The notes below the pieces were generated by a model. It had not been told where the DNA came from. It did no database searches and saw only the letters and a list, made by a program, of their open reading frames with translations. Shown here piece after piece: positions 1 to 11,612 of a DNA stretch of 64,000 nucleotides. Position numbers and translations under genes: made by a program. Each line of letters begins with the position of its first letter. Positions within the stretch are counted from its first letter, which is position 1. Origin of the DNA: Eupeodes corollae (lineage: Eukaryota; Arthropoda; Insecta; Diptera; Syrphidae); NCBI RefSeq assembly GCF_945859685.1, contig NC_079147.1:65936946-66000945 (forward strand), given 5' to 3'.

Positions 1-253
1 GTTCGATCCCGGCTATGCCATCTAAAGTCTCTTCACGGGTACTGCCTCTTGCCAGGAATTGACAAATTCTCCAAGAGTAACTATTGTCATGAAAAAGTGC
101 TTTCTCAAAATTAGCCGTTCGGATTCGGCATATAAACGTAGGTCCCCTCCATTCCTGACAACATTACTCGCACACAGGAATGGTTGAGAGTTCTAAGTCA
201 CTAGGCCTTGGTTCTCAACGGACTGTCGCGCCACCCAATTTTTTTTTTTTTCA
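1..253 (+). mobile_element. tRNA-derived SINE, head cut by window start
   Basis: The window opens inside the tRNA-like head at a B-box-like GTTCGATCCC, followed by the SINE body and a T-rich tail near 240-253. The same body recurs on the opposite strand at 13985-14187, 18507-18763, 59338-59585 and 60303-60615. The complete copy at 60303 shows the missing upstream head with an A box. Family assignment rests on comparison of these copies by eye. It lies upstream of the visible protease A exons, probably in one of its introns. Confidence 0.75.
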
Positions 254-400
254 AATTTAAATTCTCTATAAAAGTTCATGCAGTTTGGCTCTGTTCGATT
301 TCTTTTGGGGAGCCTTCGCTAGACCATGTTTGCTTTCAAAACTAAAAATATAAAGACACTATATTGTTTTAAACATTTCAAAATAATATACAAACTTTAG

Positions 401-818
401 CTGGAATGGGTTCTCAAGAATTACTGAAAGTCAACTTGACAATTTTTTCATCTGACTACTGTGAACCATTTTTCAAACGTCAAAGAAAATTCAAAATGGG
501 CCTATCGGATGACCACATCTGTGCTGGTGATAAAGAAGGCATCAGAGACACTTGTCAGGTTAGCAAGTATTATTGTAAACAAGAACTTTACTAATTTGGT
601 GTTCAATTGTTTTTAAGGGTGATTCTGGTGGACCACTAATTATAAGGCACAACAATGAAATGTTCGCCATCGGGATAACGTCTTCAGGACAGGCTTGCTC
701 GGGATTACCGCCAGCGATTTATACAAAAATCTATCCATACTTAAAATGGATACGTATTGTTTTGGGTGAACAAGGAGAGTTTATAACAGTGTGTGATGAT
801 GATAGAATATATCAATAG
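401..818 (+). CDS. Trypsin-like serine protease A, last two exons (5' part outside window)
   Basis: Two exons, 401-558 and 618-818, are joined across a 59-base GT-AG intron. The acceptor at 399-400 and the 158-base exon match exon 5 of gene B and exon 7 of gene C. The protein has the oxyanion/nucleophile motif GDSGGP with DTCQ before it, so Asp189 predicts cleavage after Arg/Lys. Cys168-Cys182 and Cys191-Cys220 positions are present. Residue 226 is Ala (PPAIYTKI) instead of Gly. His57 and Asp102 should be encoded by exons upstream of base 1. The stop is TAG at 816-818. It is probably secreted, by analogy with B and C. The reading frame is intact here, but whether the whole gene is functional cannot be judged from this window. 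Confidence 0.88.
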
Positions 819-1005
819 TAGCGTACGATGAACATCTCCATTTTTAAAGAAACAAAATAACCTTTTTATTCGATGCAATTTATTCTTATGCATTTTATAG
901 TATTAATGTTCTTTTGTATTTGATTGCAAATTATTCGTCTATTCAAAAAATATAAAAATGATACGAATCTATTCCTTTTGAAAATCTGACATTATTAAAT
1001 GAATG

Positions 1006-2070
1006 TTAGCTCACAATTTTACTAACTCGGATATTCAAAAATAAAAGACAAAAAGGCTGGGATGCATCCACGTACCCGTTTGTTGTTTTTCTAAGCTTTA
1101 AACAATTTTGAACAACAATATTTGGCGATCCATCGTTAAAGAAGAATTCTCCTAGGTAATTCTTGCGTTTTCGAGCTAGAGCAGGGCATGTGCAGAGAAG
1201 ATGAAGAACCGTTTCTTTCTCTTCCTCGTCCATACAGCTTCTTCAAAAGTCATTTGAGAATACGCCTAGTCTCGTGGCGTGCTTTCCTATTAGACAGTGT
1301 CCGGTTATGACACCTACTATCGAGCTTATATGCGATCTGCTTAGGGAGAGCAAGCACCTTGAACGTTTTAAATCCAGTATTGACTTGACACGCGGTGATG
1401 TTGTTCCACCTGGTGCCTACCCTCCTCACAGCGTCTTGCATTAGCAGCAGTTTACAAAAAGCGATTGGTATGCCAGTACTTGCCAAACGTGGTAGGATGG
1501 GCTGTACTGTACCGTTCCTGGCGAGTTCATATGCCTTACAGTTACCTGGAATGTCTCTATGGCCCGGCACCCAGCAAAGGTGAATATTAAACTGTTGTGC
1601 CATCTCCATTAGAGATGATCGACAGTTATGGACTGTTATAGAGTTTGTAGAGACAGAGTCCAGAGATTTGATAGCGGCCTGGCTATCTGAGAAAATACGG
1701 ATATCATATGTTGATATCACGTTTTCTTGGAGCCAAGACAAGACTTCCTTAATCGCCAAAAGTTCCGCCTGGAACACGCTACAATGATTGGGAAGGCGGA
1801 ATGAGAGACTTAATTTCAGTCGTTCAGAGTACACACAGCTACCAATTCTTTCTTTTGTTTTTGACTCATCTGTGTAAAAAAAAGTTTGACTCATTCTCCA
1901 AAAATGTCCTATCCTCACAAAAAGATCTGAGAGGTATAGAAATCCTTCATATTCTCGTTGCTACCAACATCAGAGGAGGGTCCATGGTTAGCCATTACTC
2001 CCTTCTCTGTGTTGGCCCCAGGAGATACGGCAGCAGGCTTTGACGCCAAGCTGCAACCCGGTCCTGAAGA
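1006..2070 (-). pseudogene. LINE 3' part: RNase H and C-terminal Cys/His region (I/LOA-like)
   Basis: The minus-strand frame 1918-1250 encodes a ribonuclease H domain of the kind found in RNase H-bearing non-LTR retrotransposons (I, LOA, Outcast groups). It has TDESK (first Asp), FQAELLAIKE (Glu), FSDSQAA (Asp) and WVPGHRD. The fourth acidic residue, normally in KADELAR, is Tyr here (KAYELAR). A frame change near 1235-1250 separates it from the C-terminal stretch with HLLCTCPALARKRK. Weak similarity to the end of the RT continues to about 2070. This is a 5'-truncated, broken copy; a second copy of the family is at 35590-37250. Confidence 0.8.
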
Positions 2071-3160
2071 GATACCGGTCTCATCGTTTTTTCGTTTTTA
2101 GTTTTGTTTTTGTTCATCTTGGTCCCACGAGATGTGAAGAAAAAAAGTCCGTCTTCACAGATATTTGCACGGCTAGTTAATCCGGAGGTCGCCAGGTATT
2201 CGGATACTCCGTTAGAGTCTGGGCTATTTTTGAATTGGGCCCCCAGCCAAGCTGATCATCGGCACTGTCGTTTAACACCTTATATCCAGCCCAATAAAGA
2301 TAAGAGGTGGTTGGGGAGTAAGAGAAAGGGTGAGGAGTCAGTTGATGTAAAATCATCGTTCTGATATGTAAGGAAAAGATTGGGATTTGTTAACAGCAAT
2401 TTAGCTAGGTTACCTGGAGTGAGAATGAGCATAGGAGGCAGGAGCGCTGCTAGCCATTAAAATTTGGCAGGTGGGATGGGAGTTGGTGACATAAACATAG
2501 GCTGGTATGCCTTGTTTTATGTGGGAATGGGTGATGATTCTGGCAGGGTAGAGGGAAGAACGTAGAACGTCCTCTAGTTTCAGGACTCATCTGGAGAAAA
2601 TTCTCGAGAATAATTGACCTTACTCAGCTTCTACAACACGAAATGTTCGACGTTCAGAGTAGAAGACAAAGAAGTATACTGATATCAAAATCGCTTCATC
2701 CTTTATAATTTGTTATGGTCAAAATTCACTGCAACAAGCTTCATACTCTCCATAGCCTTTTTCTCGGTTTCTTCAAATTGTGTTTTTATTTCACAGGCAG
2801 TAGCTTCATCAACCAAGAGTTCTCTCGCTCAGAATAGTTAAACAAACAAATCGTCGACGAGTACTGACAGATAGTCTGTTCCATTAAAGCATTTGAAAGC
2901 ATTGAAGACACTTGGTGTTTGAATGAGATGTCGGTATCAACGGAGTACGGCTGAGTGGTCAACTTAAAACAATTAATATCAAAACAAATTAAGGACTAGC
3001 CAAACAGAATGCGGTTCTACGGAACGGTCATAACGCACCGCTGACCTCCACGTTCTGATACGTCAAAAAGAATGCGATCAGTGTTCGGTGTTCCATTGAT
3101 CCAGTTCTAAAGGTATACAAAAAATCGTTTTCTATAAATTCTAAAAATAACTTTGTTTGT
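2071..3160. other. Gene-free stretch with a dispersed repeat segment
   Basis: No host exon is recognisable. Bases 2118-2290 share a scattered skeleton (TTGGTCCCACGAG near the start, a CCCCCAGCC block later) with 28145-28330, suggesting two diverged copies of one repeat. An 86-codon open frame at 2104-2364 lies in this repeat and is not supported as a gene. I see nothing in 2600-3160. Confidence 0.4.
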
Positions 3161-3164
3161 TTTC

Positions 3165-3850
3165 TAACTTCCCATAGGAAGTTATAGTAATCGATCCGAT
3201 TTGCCGAATGGAAAGTTTTGACATTTCTAGAAGTTTCAAGTTCCTTGGAATCTAAATAAAACATCGTACCTACGTCCGTACTTCCGAACGTTCTGGAAGC
3301 TATTTTCGTCTTCCATATCTCAAGAACCAGTGGAAATGTTGACTTTACATAAATTCTGTTATACAGACAATAATGCAAAAAGATGCAAAAATGACTTTTA
3401 AACAAACTGAGTGGGTGGTTTTCTTACCATAATAATTTACATATTGGGGCCATCACAAAATATCTCACGAACCAATAACGCTAGCGACTTCAATCAAAGT
3501 TTATATTACATATCGTGACGTGATACCAAACTATATGAAAATATTGTTTTCAATACAGATTTCTTACAAAAAAAATAAAAGCATTACTAAAACTTGGTAA
3601 ACATTATTTTCGACTCAAATCTTTTTTTCGAAAATGTAGGATATTGGCTTTTTTAGTTAAGTTAAGTTTTTATTTATTTAAATCGTTTTTTTTTTTTTGT
3701 GAAACTAGAAAGTTCGAACAAACGCACACACAAAATGATGATTTTAAAATTTAAAACCATCAAATTTAAATTTATAATTTTACAAATCCGACTGAACACA
3801 ATAATTTTTTTGAAATGGTAGACAGTTCCAAAATTGAGAAATGTGTTTGT
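3165..3850 (-). repeat. Hairpin-ended AT-rich element, right-end fragment
   Basis: It starts with the terminal hairpin TAACTTCC-CATA-GGAAGTTA at 3166-3185 and continues in the order expected for the minus-strand right end (cf. 7321 back to about 6800). The similarity fades into AT-rich sequence near 3850. The copy is more diverged than those at 5016 and 24048. Confidence 0.7.
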
Positions 3851-5015
3851 GTGTTGAAAAAGTCAAACTGAAACCAAAACCGCCTTAGCAAAGCAATTAT
3901 ATGTTTATTTGTCATCAGAGCGAATACAGACTTTTAATCAGGGGGGTGTCGTATACTTCACTGATACTTTCTGAACACCGCTAAAAAATAAAATGCACGA
4001 CTGGGTCGCACGAACTTATTCCTGTATGCAAAACGTCTGTTTAAAAAAGTACTTATATAAGATTTTAAAATATACCTGTAAAATAAGTTTGTCTTCAAAG
4101 ATAAAAATGCCATTTGATTCGTCAAAAAAAAACCGCAATTCATCCCAAGACACAACTCACACTAGGACATTGCATCCCGCAAGTGAAATATACTTGTAAG
4201 CGAACTTAAAGAAAACTACTGTATATGTATTCAACTATTTCGTTCAATTGGATAGCCTTATTTTAATTTCATATTAGAAGAACCAGGATGGAAAGTAAAT
4301 TAGCTGAAGATAGGAAAGAGGAAGAATATGTATGTTTAAATTGTAGAGCGATCGCCTATTGGTTATGAAGTTAGGCAGGTGTCTAAAACGAACATAGAAT
4401 AGTTCACTTGGCGTGCTAGCTTTATGCAGATAGATATATAATGACATGTTTATGATGATAGTGAAAGAATGTTATTGGTAGGTAGAAGGACCTACTACAA
4501 TCCAATCACATTCCTTGTTTCCTACAAGTTTTCAGAGCAAACATGGAGTTATTACGTTCAATTTATTTTTTTTCATTAAAGTACAAGAAATTGCTATTCA
4601 TGCGTTGGTTAGAGTCAGGCTCTTGTGCGTTTTGGATTTTAGTTATGAAGTGACACGTAAGCAGTAGTTGTAGAGGTTGTACGCTTCTTTAACTAGTAGT
4701 ATTTATTCTTTTATAAAGGCAAGTAAAATATGTGTTAAACAACTTTATTCTTAAAGAGTAATATTTTAAAATCATACGGGTATATACAAAAGTACTAAGA
4801 TACTAATTCTTCACTTCAAAATAGATTGTTCATTAAACATATCATATTCGTTAATATGATGCAGTGGTGCTACACGGCCATAGTTGGTATTTACAATAGT
4901 TATAGTTATAAAAATACATAAATATGTACCAAATGCAATAATTTGGGTAAAAGATAAGAATATAATTAAAATTTTGTCAAAATAATTTACTTTAAATACA
5001 GTAAAAATAATAAAA
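3851..5015. other. Gene-free AT-rich stretch
   Basis: No coding frame resembles a known family. Bases 4066-4140 resemble 7345-7400, which lies just beyond another hairpin-ended element, so this may be a further low-grade repeat. Otherwise I see nothing. Confidence 0.4.
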
Positions 5016-5289
5016 AAAAAGAGGCTGGGATGCGACCCACACTGATAACTTCCCATCCCGTCTGTCGATTTGTCTTGCTTAAAAGTTTGTCTTTATGTAC
5101 TCGTATCAATTTTTACCAAATTTGGGTACTCTTTTTGTAAATTTTATTTTTATATGAAAAAACGGACTGTTCGATTTTTATATAAAAATTACTGAATATC
5201 GAAAACAATATTTTCTGTGAAATAAAATAAATTTCAAGCCAATATTTTTAAGTTTTGAAAAGCTATTTGAGTCGAAAGTAAATTTTTAC

Positions 5290-6760
5290 GAAGTTTTAGT
5301 ATTATTTTTTTTTTTTTAGTTTTATTTTTTGTAACAAAAACTGTCAATTCGATTTTTTTTTAAATTTTACCAACAATATTTCTTATGAGATAAAATTACT
5401 TTAAAGCCAATACTTAAAATTTTTAAAGAGATATTTGAGTCAAAACTCAATTTTTACCAACTTTTATACATTTTTTTTAGGTTTTTATTTTTTGTAAAAA
5501 AACTGTCAATTCGATTTTTTTCAAACTTTAATTGAATGTTGACAGCAAGATTTTTTGAAAGATAAAAGTAAATTAAAGCCAATATCTCAAAGTTTTGAAA
5601 AGATATTTGAGTCGAAAATCAATTTTTACCAACTTTTATAAATTATATTTTTTAGGGTTTTATTTTTTGTAAAAAAACTATCAATTCGATTTTTTTCAAA
5701 CTTTAATTGTATGTTGACAACAAGATTTTTTGGAAGATAAAAGATAATTAAAACCAATATCTCAAAGTTTTGAAAAGATATTTGAGTCAAAAATCAATTT
5801 TTACCAACTTTTATAAATTATTTTTTTAGGTTTTTAGTTTTTGTAAAAAAAACTATCAATTCGATTTTTTTCAAACTTTAATTGTATGTTGACAACAAGA
5901 TTTTTTGAAAGGTAAAAGATAATTAAAGCCAATATCTCAAAGGTTTGAAAAGATATTTGAGTCGAAAATCAATTTTACCAACTTTTATAATTTTTTTTTT
6001 AGGTTTTTATTTTTTGTAAAAAAACTGTCAATTCGATTTTTTTCAAACTTTAACTGAATGTTGACAACAAGATTTTTTAAAAGATAAAAGTAAATAAAAG
6101 CCAATATCTCAAAGTTTTGAAAAGATATTTGAGTCGAAAATCAATTTTTACCAACTTTTATACATTTTTTTTTTAGGTTTTTATTTTATGTAAAAAAACT
6201 GTCAATTCGATTTTTTTCAAACTTTAACTGAATGTTGACAACAAGATTTTTTGAAAGATAAAAGTAAATAAAAGCCAATATCTCAAAGTTTTGAAAAGAT
6301 ATTTGAGTCGAAAATCAATTTTACCAACTTTTATAAATTTTTTGTTTAGGTTTTTATTTTTTGTAAAAAAAAACTGTCAATTCGATTTCTTTCAAACTTT
6401 AACTGTATGTTGACAACAAAATTTTTTGAAAGATAAAAGTAAATTAAAGCCAATATCTCAAAGTTTTGAAAAGATATTCGAGTCGAAAATCAATTTTTAC
6501 CAACTTTTATACATTTTTTTTTTAGGTTTTTATTTTTTGTAAAAAAAACTGTCAATTCGATTTTGCTCAAAATTTTTCAGAATGTTGAAAACAATATTTC
6601 TTATAAGATAAAATAAAATTGAAGCCTTAATTTCAAGCTTTTGAAAAGATATTTGAACCGATATTCAATTTTTACGAACTTTGAATAATGTTTTTTTTTA
6701 GATTTTTATTTTTTATAAAAAAACTGTTAATTAGATTTTTCTCAAAATTTTATCAGATAT
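5290..6760. repeat. Tandem array, unit about 174 bp, about nine units
   Basis: The anchor CTGTCAATTCGATTTTT (or a close variant) recurs at about 5341, 5503, 5679, 5853, 6025, 6200, 6374, 6549 and 6723, mostly 172-176 bases apart. Each unit also carries a GATATTTGAGTCGAAAATCAA block and a TTTACCAACTTTTAT block. The shorter copies at 45782 and 24048 have fewer units, so the array length varies between copies. Confidence 0.85.
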
Positions 6761-7301
6761 CAAAAACATTATTCTTCGTTGCACAAAATTGTTTTAGAGA
6801 TAAAATCATATTTCAGTCGTAAAATTTTGGAGGTGACAAATTTTTTTTTCAGTTTTATTGATATAAAAAAAAAACCGTTATATTGATTTTTTTCAAAAAA
6901 TATACCTGTTTGGTATCACGTTACAATCTATTATATAAAATTTAATTCAAGTCTCTAGCGTTTTTGGTTCGTAAGATATTTAGGGTTAACCAAAATTTTC
7001 ACCATTTTTTCAAACTGCTATAGTAAAAAAAACCACCCACGCAATTTTCTTGAGAGCCCTTTCTGCATCTTTCTGCCTTATTATCTGTATAACAAAATTT
7101 ATTTGAAGTCGATATCTCTTCTGGTTCTTGAGCTATGGACAACGAAAAAAACGTCGCGAAAGTACGGACGTACGGACGTACAAACGTACGTACACACGCA
7201 CGCACAGACATCTTTTTAAAAATCTTTTATTTCGACTCTAGGGACCTTGAAACGTCGAGAAATGTCAAAATTTTCAATTTGACAAATCGGACCCATTACA
7301 A

Positions 7302-7321
7302 TAACTTCCTATGGGAAGTTA
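7302..7321. other. Terminal hairpin of the AT-rich element
   Basis: TAACTTCC and GGAAGTTA form an 8-bp perfect stem around a TATG loop. The same hairpin ends the copies at 3166, 24048, 35039 and 47159, so it marks the element's right border. Confidence 0.8.
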
Positions 7322-8139
7322 AAAATTAGTATTCAAAACTTTACCTGACAAATAAGTTTTTCTTCAAAAACTTAAATGCCATTTTATAAATCAAAAAACC
7401 GTTGAATTTTCAAATTATTTTTTTAAAAATCGTTAGAGCGGTTTTTTTTCTAATTCATTTTTTATACATAAAGTTTTTCAATTTTTCCTAAAAATATTGT
7501 TGGTATGCAGTTGTTTAGAAAATAAAAATATACGCTTTACATTTGAATTTTGTAAAAAAAATATTGACCCGTTTTTGAGATATTAAATTTTGAAAAAAAA
7601 ATTCAATATTTTTTTAAAAATCCAAGCAATAAAAAATTGCACTTTTAATAATCAAATATTATTAAGGCAATATAAGAACTTATTCAGAAAAAAATGATTG
7701 AAATCAGTTAATCAGTTAGATGCTGAGAAAATTAAAAAATAAAATAACAGTTCTATGAGCGGTACCATTCCTGAGCAATACAAAAATATGTTTTTCTTTT
7801 TAAAAGAAGCCAAGTTAAAAAATAAAATTTTAAAGAAAATTTAAGAAAAATCTATCGGTTTGTTTTGAGAAAATTCAAATTTTAGTTTTTTGGCCAAAAA
7901 AATTGTATGGTGGCCACTGTTAGTTTTGATCTTGAAAAAAAAGGAAAAACCGCCTAAAGCGAAACTGTTCAAAACTTTAACTTCCAAGTTTGACCTCAAT
8001 CGACCAAATGGTTTAGGCTGTAGGAGCGTGGACAGACAGACAAAAACGACCGGACGGAATCGCGGGACCCAATTTTTTCGACTTCTCTACCATCGTAATA
8101 TCATGTTTGATTAAAATCTGGAGTTCGAAATTTTGCACG
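7322..8139. other. Gene-free AT-rich stretch between element copies
   Basis: No gene is recognisable. A less AT-rich block at 7975-8130 with a GACAGACAGACA run looks like part of another dispersed repeat, but there is no second copy in the window to compare with it. Confidence 0.35.
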
Positions 8140-9890
8140 AATGGGAAACTTGCCATATAGTTCCTATGTAACGCAAGTAAAACAGTGAACATTTTTATTA
8201 ACCCTAAATACCTCACGAACCAATGACGCTAGAGACTTAAATTTAATTCTATATTATGTATTGTAAAGTGATACCAACGCAATATTTTTTGGAAAAAATA
8301 CAATTTACAAAAAAAAATGAAAAAATTTGTCGCCTGAAAAATTTTACAACTAAAAAATGATTTCCTCTACAAAACAATTTTGTGCAACGAAAAATTAATG
8401 TTTTTAACATCTGATAAAATTTTAAGAAAAATCAAATTGATAGATTTTTTATAAAAAATAAAAACCTAAAAACAAACATTACTCAAAGTTAATAAGAAAA
8501 ATTAAATTTTGACTCAAATATCTTTTCAAAAATTTAGAGTATGGCTTCAAACTTATTTTATCTTATAAAAAATATTGTTTTCAACATTCGGTAAAACTTA
8601 GAGACAAATCGAATTGGCAGTTTTTTAACAAAAAATAAAAACTTTAAAGTTAATTTAACAAAAGTTGGTAAACATTGATTTTCGACTCAAATATCTTTGA
8701 AAACCTTATGATATTGGCTTCGAACTACTTTTCTTTTTTTTAATATTGTTTCCAAAATTCAGTTAAATTTTGAGAAAAATCTAATTGACAGTTTTCTTAA
8801 AAAATAATAAAAACCTAAAAAAAAAACAATACCAAAACTTGGTAAAAAGTTACTTTCGACTCAAACAGCTTTTCAAAAATTAAAAATATTGTCTTTAAAC
8901 TTTTTTATTTCACAAAAAGTATTGTTTCTGATATTCAGCAGTTTTTTTTACAAAAATCCAACAATTCGTTTTTTCATAAAAAGAAAAAAACGTACGCAAA
9001 TTTGGTAAAAATTGATTTCAAATTGACTTCAAATTAATTTCATTAATCCAATTTTTATATAAGAAACAACCATTTTAAGTCATTCTACGAAAATTGGTAA
9101 GAACTGGCTTTCGACTAAAAATCTCGTTCACAAAAATAGGTTTCCAAGTCAAACTATTTGATTATATGCAAAATATTGTTGGTCATTTTGATTTTTTCAT
9201 AAATAATTTAACTGAAAACTTTTTTAACAAAACACAAAAACCTCTAAGTTAAACAAATTGACAGACGGGACAAAACTCGAAGACAATATTTTTAATTTTT
9301 TAAAAACTATTTGAGACGAAAATCATTTTTACCAAGTTTTAGTATTAGGTTTTTATTTTTTGTAAAACAAACTGTTTTGAAAGATTTTTCTCAAAATTTT
9401 ACTAAATGTTGACAACAATATTTTTTAAAAGATAAAAGTAGTTTAAAGCCAATATTTCAAGTTTTTGAAAAGATATTTGTGTCGAAAATCAATTCTTACC
9501 ACCTTTTGTTAAATTTTTAAAACGTTTTCTTAAGTTTTTATAGTGTTGTAAAAAAACTGTGAATCCAATTTTTCTCAAAATATTACCGAAAGTTGAAAAC
9601 AATAGATAAGATAAAATAAGTTTGAAGCTAAAACCTCAAGTTCTTAAAAAGATTTTTGAGTCGAAATTCAATTTTTACCATCTTTTAGTATTGTTTTTCT
9701 TAGGTTATTATTTTTTATAAAAAAAAAACTCTCAATTTGGTTTTTTCAAAATTTTACCAGATGTTAAATATGTGTTTTTTTTTTCTGCACAAAATTATTT
9801 TGGAGATGAAATCATTTGTTATTCGTAAAATGTTCGAGGTGACAACATTTTTTTTTTTCAGTTTTTCGATTTATAAAAAAACCGTTAATT
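8140..9890. repeat. Two truncated hairpin-element copies, tail to tail
   Basis: Bases 8180-9262 run in minus orientation, from the AACCCTAAATA / ACGCTAGAGACT block through about four tandem units to the CAGACGGGA near the left end. Bases 9275-9890 run in plus orientation through three to four units to the block before AACCGTTAATTGGAT. Neither has the outer ends, so the arms form an imperfect long inverted repeat. Confidence 0.65.
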
Positions 9891-9990
9891 GGATTGGATG
9901 AGATAGGGATAATTTTGGACATCTTCCAAAGAGTAATGTATGTAGAGATCACTAAAATTGTGTTGCAGATGTGATTTATGTGAGGAAGTA

Positions 9991-11161
9991 AACGGTGTCC
10001 CAAAATTAACGCAAGATTTGAATTTGCCGCCATTTGTGCAGTGAAGTGTTGGCAACCCTGAAAAAAAAGCAATTTGACAGCTAACAGTATAGTTTTATTA
10101 AAAAAGGAGCGTTACACGATAGAACAACGTGTCTTTATTATTAAAGAATATTTCAAAAATAGTGAAAGCTTGGCGGATGCAGTTCGAAAATTTCATACAA
10201 AATATGGTCGGAATAGTGTTTTAAGTTCGTCAACTGTGAAGAGATTAATTGAAAAATCATGGAGACTGGATCCGTTGGAGACGCCAAACACACTGGTCGT
10301 CCAAAAACAAGCAGTTCAAATGTGAATGTCGAAGCAGTGCGTGAGAGTGTTGCTGACAATCTAGGAACCTCAATTCGACGTCGTGGACAAGAATAGCAAA
10401 TTTCAAGAACCTCTCTACAGCGTATACTCACCAAAGATCTGTGTCTTCATGCTTACAAAATTCAATTAACACAACAATTGAAGCCTAATGACCATGGACA
10501 GAGAAGAGAGTTCGTTGACTGGATTATTGAACATCAACAAATGGACCCTGATTTTTCGAGCAAAATCATCCTAAGCGATGAAGCACATTTTCATCTTGAT
10601 GGCTTTGTCAATCGCCAAAATTGCCGCATTTGGGGTTCGGAAAACCCACATGTGATTGTCGAAAAACAAATGCATCCACAACGCGTGACTGTATGGTATG
10701 GATTTTGGGCTGGAGGCATAATTGGGCCATATTTTTTTGAAAATGATGCTGGTCAAGCAGTGACTGTTACTGGCGCTCGATATCGCTACATGATTACACA
10801 GTTCTTTCTGCCAAAATTGGATGATATCGATGTGTCCAATATGTGGTTTTAACAAGACGACGCCACATGTCATGAAATCACAAGTCTATGTCAACAAGCC
10901 CACAACCACCCATGCATTAAAGGAGGAGATTTAACGCTGCATCAACGAAATTCAGCCACATTATGCAGAATGGTCATGGAAAATTTCAACAAAAGAGTGC
11001 GCATGTGCATGCAAAGCCGTGGAGGCCATTTGTCCGATGTGTTATTCCATACATAACCTTATCCTATGTACTTTACGAGTCAATAAAAATATAACTATCA
11101 AAAGACTAAAAACGGCGTTTTCTACTTAATTCAAATCCTGCGTTAATTTTGGGACACCCTT
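9991..11161 (+). mobile_element. mariner-like DNA transposon (IS630-Tc1-mariner), 1171 bp
   Basis: The terminal inverted repeats match over about 30 bases: left AAC-GGTGTCCCAAAATTAACG, right (reversed) AAG-GGTGTCCCAAAATTAACG, then CA(A/G)GATTTGAATT. TA dinucleotides flank both ends (9989-9990 and 11162-11163), the target duplication expected for this superfamily. The single internal gene is broken. A second, more decayed relative lies at 59230-60130 on the other strand. Confidence 0.9.
10074..11052 (+). pseudogene. mariner-like transposase, broken and missing last catalytic Asp region
   Basis: The N-terminal helix-turn-helix part (YTIEQRVFIIKEYF, near 10110) is followed by a frame change near 10320 and a stop in the linker. 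The frame 10478-10852 then gives a good catalytic region: LSDEAHFHLDG with the first Asp, NRQNCRIWG, and VTVWYGFWAGGIIGPYFF. After MWF there is a TAA where the family has MWFQQDGATCH; the next bases still read as QDDATCH. The segment expected to hold CDLTPLDYFLWG is absent, and the sequence jumps to a KSQVY-like motif and then the C-terminal SRGGHLSDVLFH. It cannot be catalytic. Confidence 0.85.
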
Positions 11162-11163
11162 TA

Positions 11164-11612
11164 AAAGAGGCAGCAGAATTTTAATAAATTAATTTTCCTT
11201 AAAACCCATCAAATTAAAACCAACATTGTCGCCTTTTGAAAACAATTAAAAGTTTAGTTGTCAAGTTTAGTTCTCATTTGACTTAATTTTTTCAAATGCA
11301 TATACGACTATAAATTTGTATAGTTTATTTTCTTATTTATCAACTTTTTATTGTTCAGGCACGAAATTTACGTTTGATGAGTATTTGAGCTTACCCCACA
11401 CCACTTCTTAAGAACTAGAACCTTTTAAGGTAACGAAAAGTTTAACATTGAAATATACAACTTAAACAGAACAGTTGAGATTAAATTGCGAAATCTAACT
11501 TCAACAAGTTATCTGTAAATAATAATTAATAAATATTTATAATTGGCATAAGTCAAATATGAAACTATAACTCTTCGATTCAATAGGGTGAACTTATTCC
11601 CTTGTCTTCATA
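11164..11612. other. Upstream region of protease B
   Basis: AT-rich, with no other gene. A weak TATAAT-like stretch near 11538 lies about 75 bases before the start codon, without a convincing initiator. I do not call a promoter. Confidence 0.3.

Larger units (their letters stand above)
5016..7321 (+). mobile_element. Hairpin-ended AT-rich element, longest copy
   Basis: The left end is an A run followed by GAGGCTGGGATGCGACCC. Thirty bases inside is TAACTTCCCAT (5046-5056), the exact inverse of ATGGGAAGTTA at the right end (7311-7321), giving an 11-bp subterminal inverted repeat. The centre is a tandem array (5290-6760). The right part has a conserved non-repetitive block and an ACGT-rich stretch (7150-7205). 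The end is the hairpin TAACTTCC-TATG-GGAAGTTA. It encodes no protein. Subterminal inverted repeat, internal tandem repeats and a 3' hairpin together recall Helentron-derived (DINE/HINE-type) elements; that classification is inference. Confidence 0.72.

Noticed and set aside
406..594. 62-codon open frame as a stand-alone small gene
   Set aside because: It is exon sequence of protease A running into the intron; the GT-AG junction at 558/618 restores GDSGGP.
1395..1583. Plus-strand open frame opposite the RNase H domain
   Set aside because: It is the antisense shadow of the LINE coding frame, with no domain of its own.
5290..6760. CRISPR-like array
   Set aside because: The 174-bp units are contiguous repeats without unique spacers, in a eukaryotic transposable element.
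6999..7211. Frame encoding VRACVRTFVRPYVRTF-type repeats as a protein
   Set aside because: The repetitive peptide is only the translation of the ACGT-rich run in the AT-rich element; the same occurs at 24022-24258 and 46916-47125.
9812..10072. Small open frame left of the mariner-like element
   Set aside because: It crosses the border between the AT-rich repeat and the transposon, so it cannot be one gene.
11530..11560. TATA-type promoter for protease B
   Set aside because: A TATAAT-like string is present, but no initiator at the right distance, in a region where such strings are common by chance.
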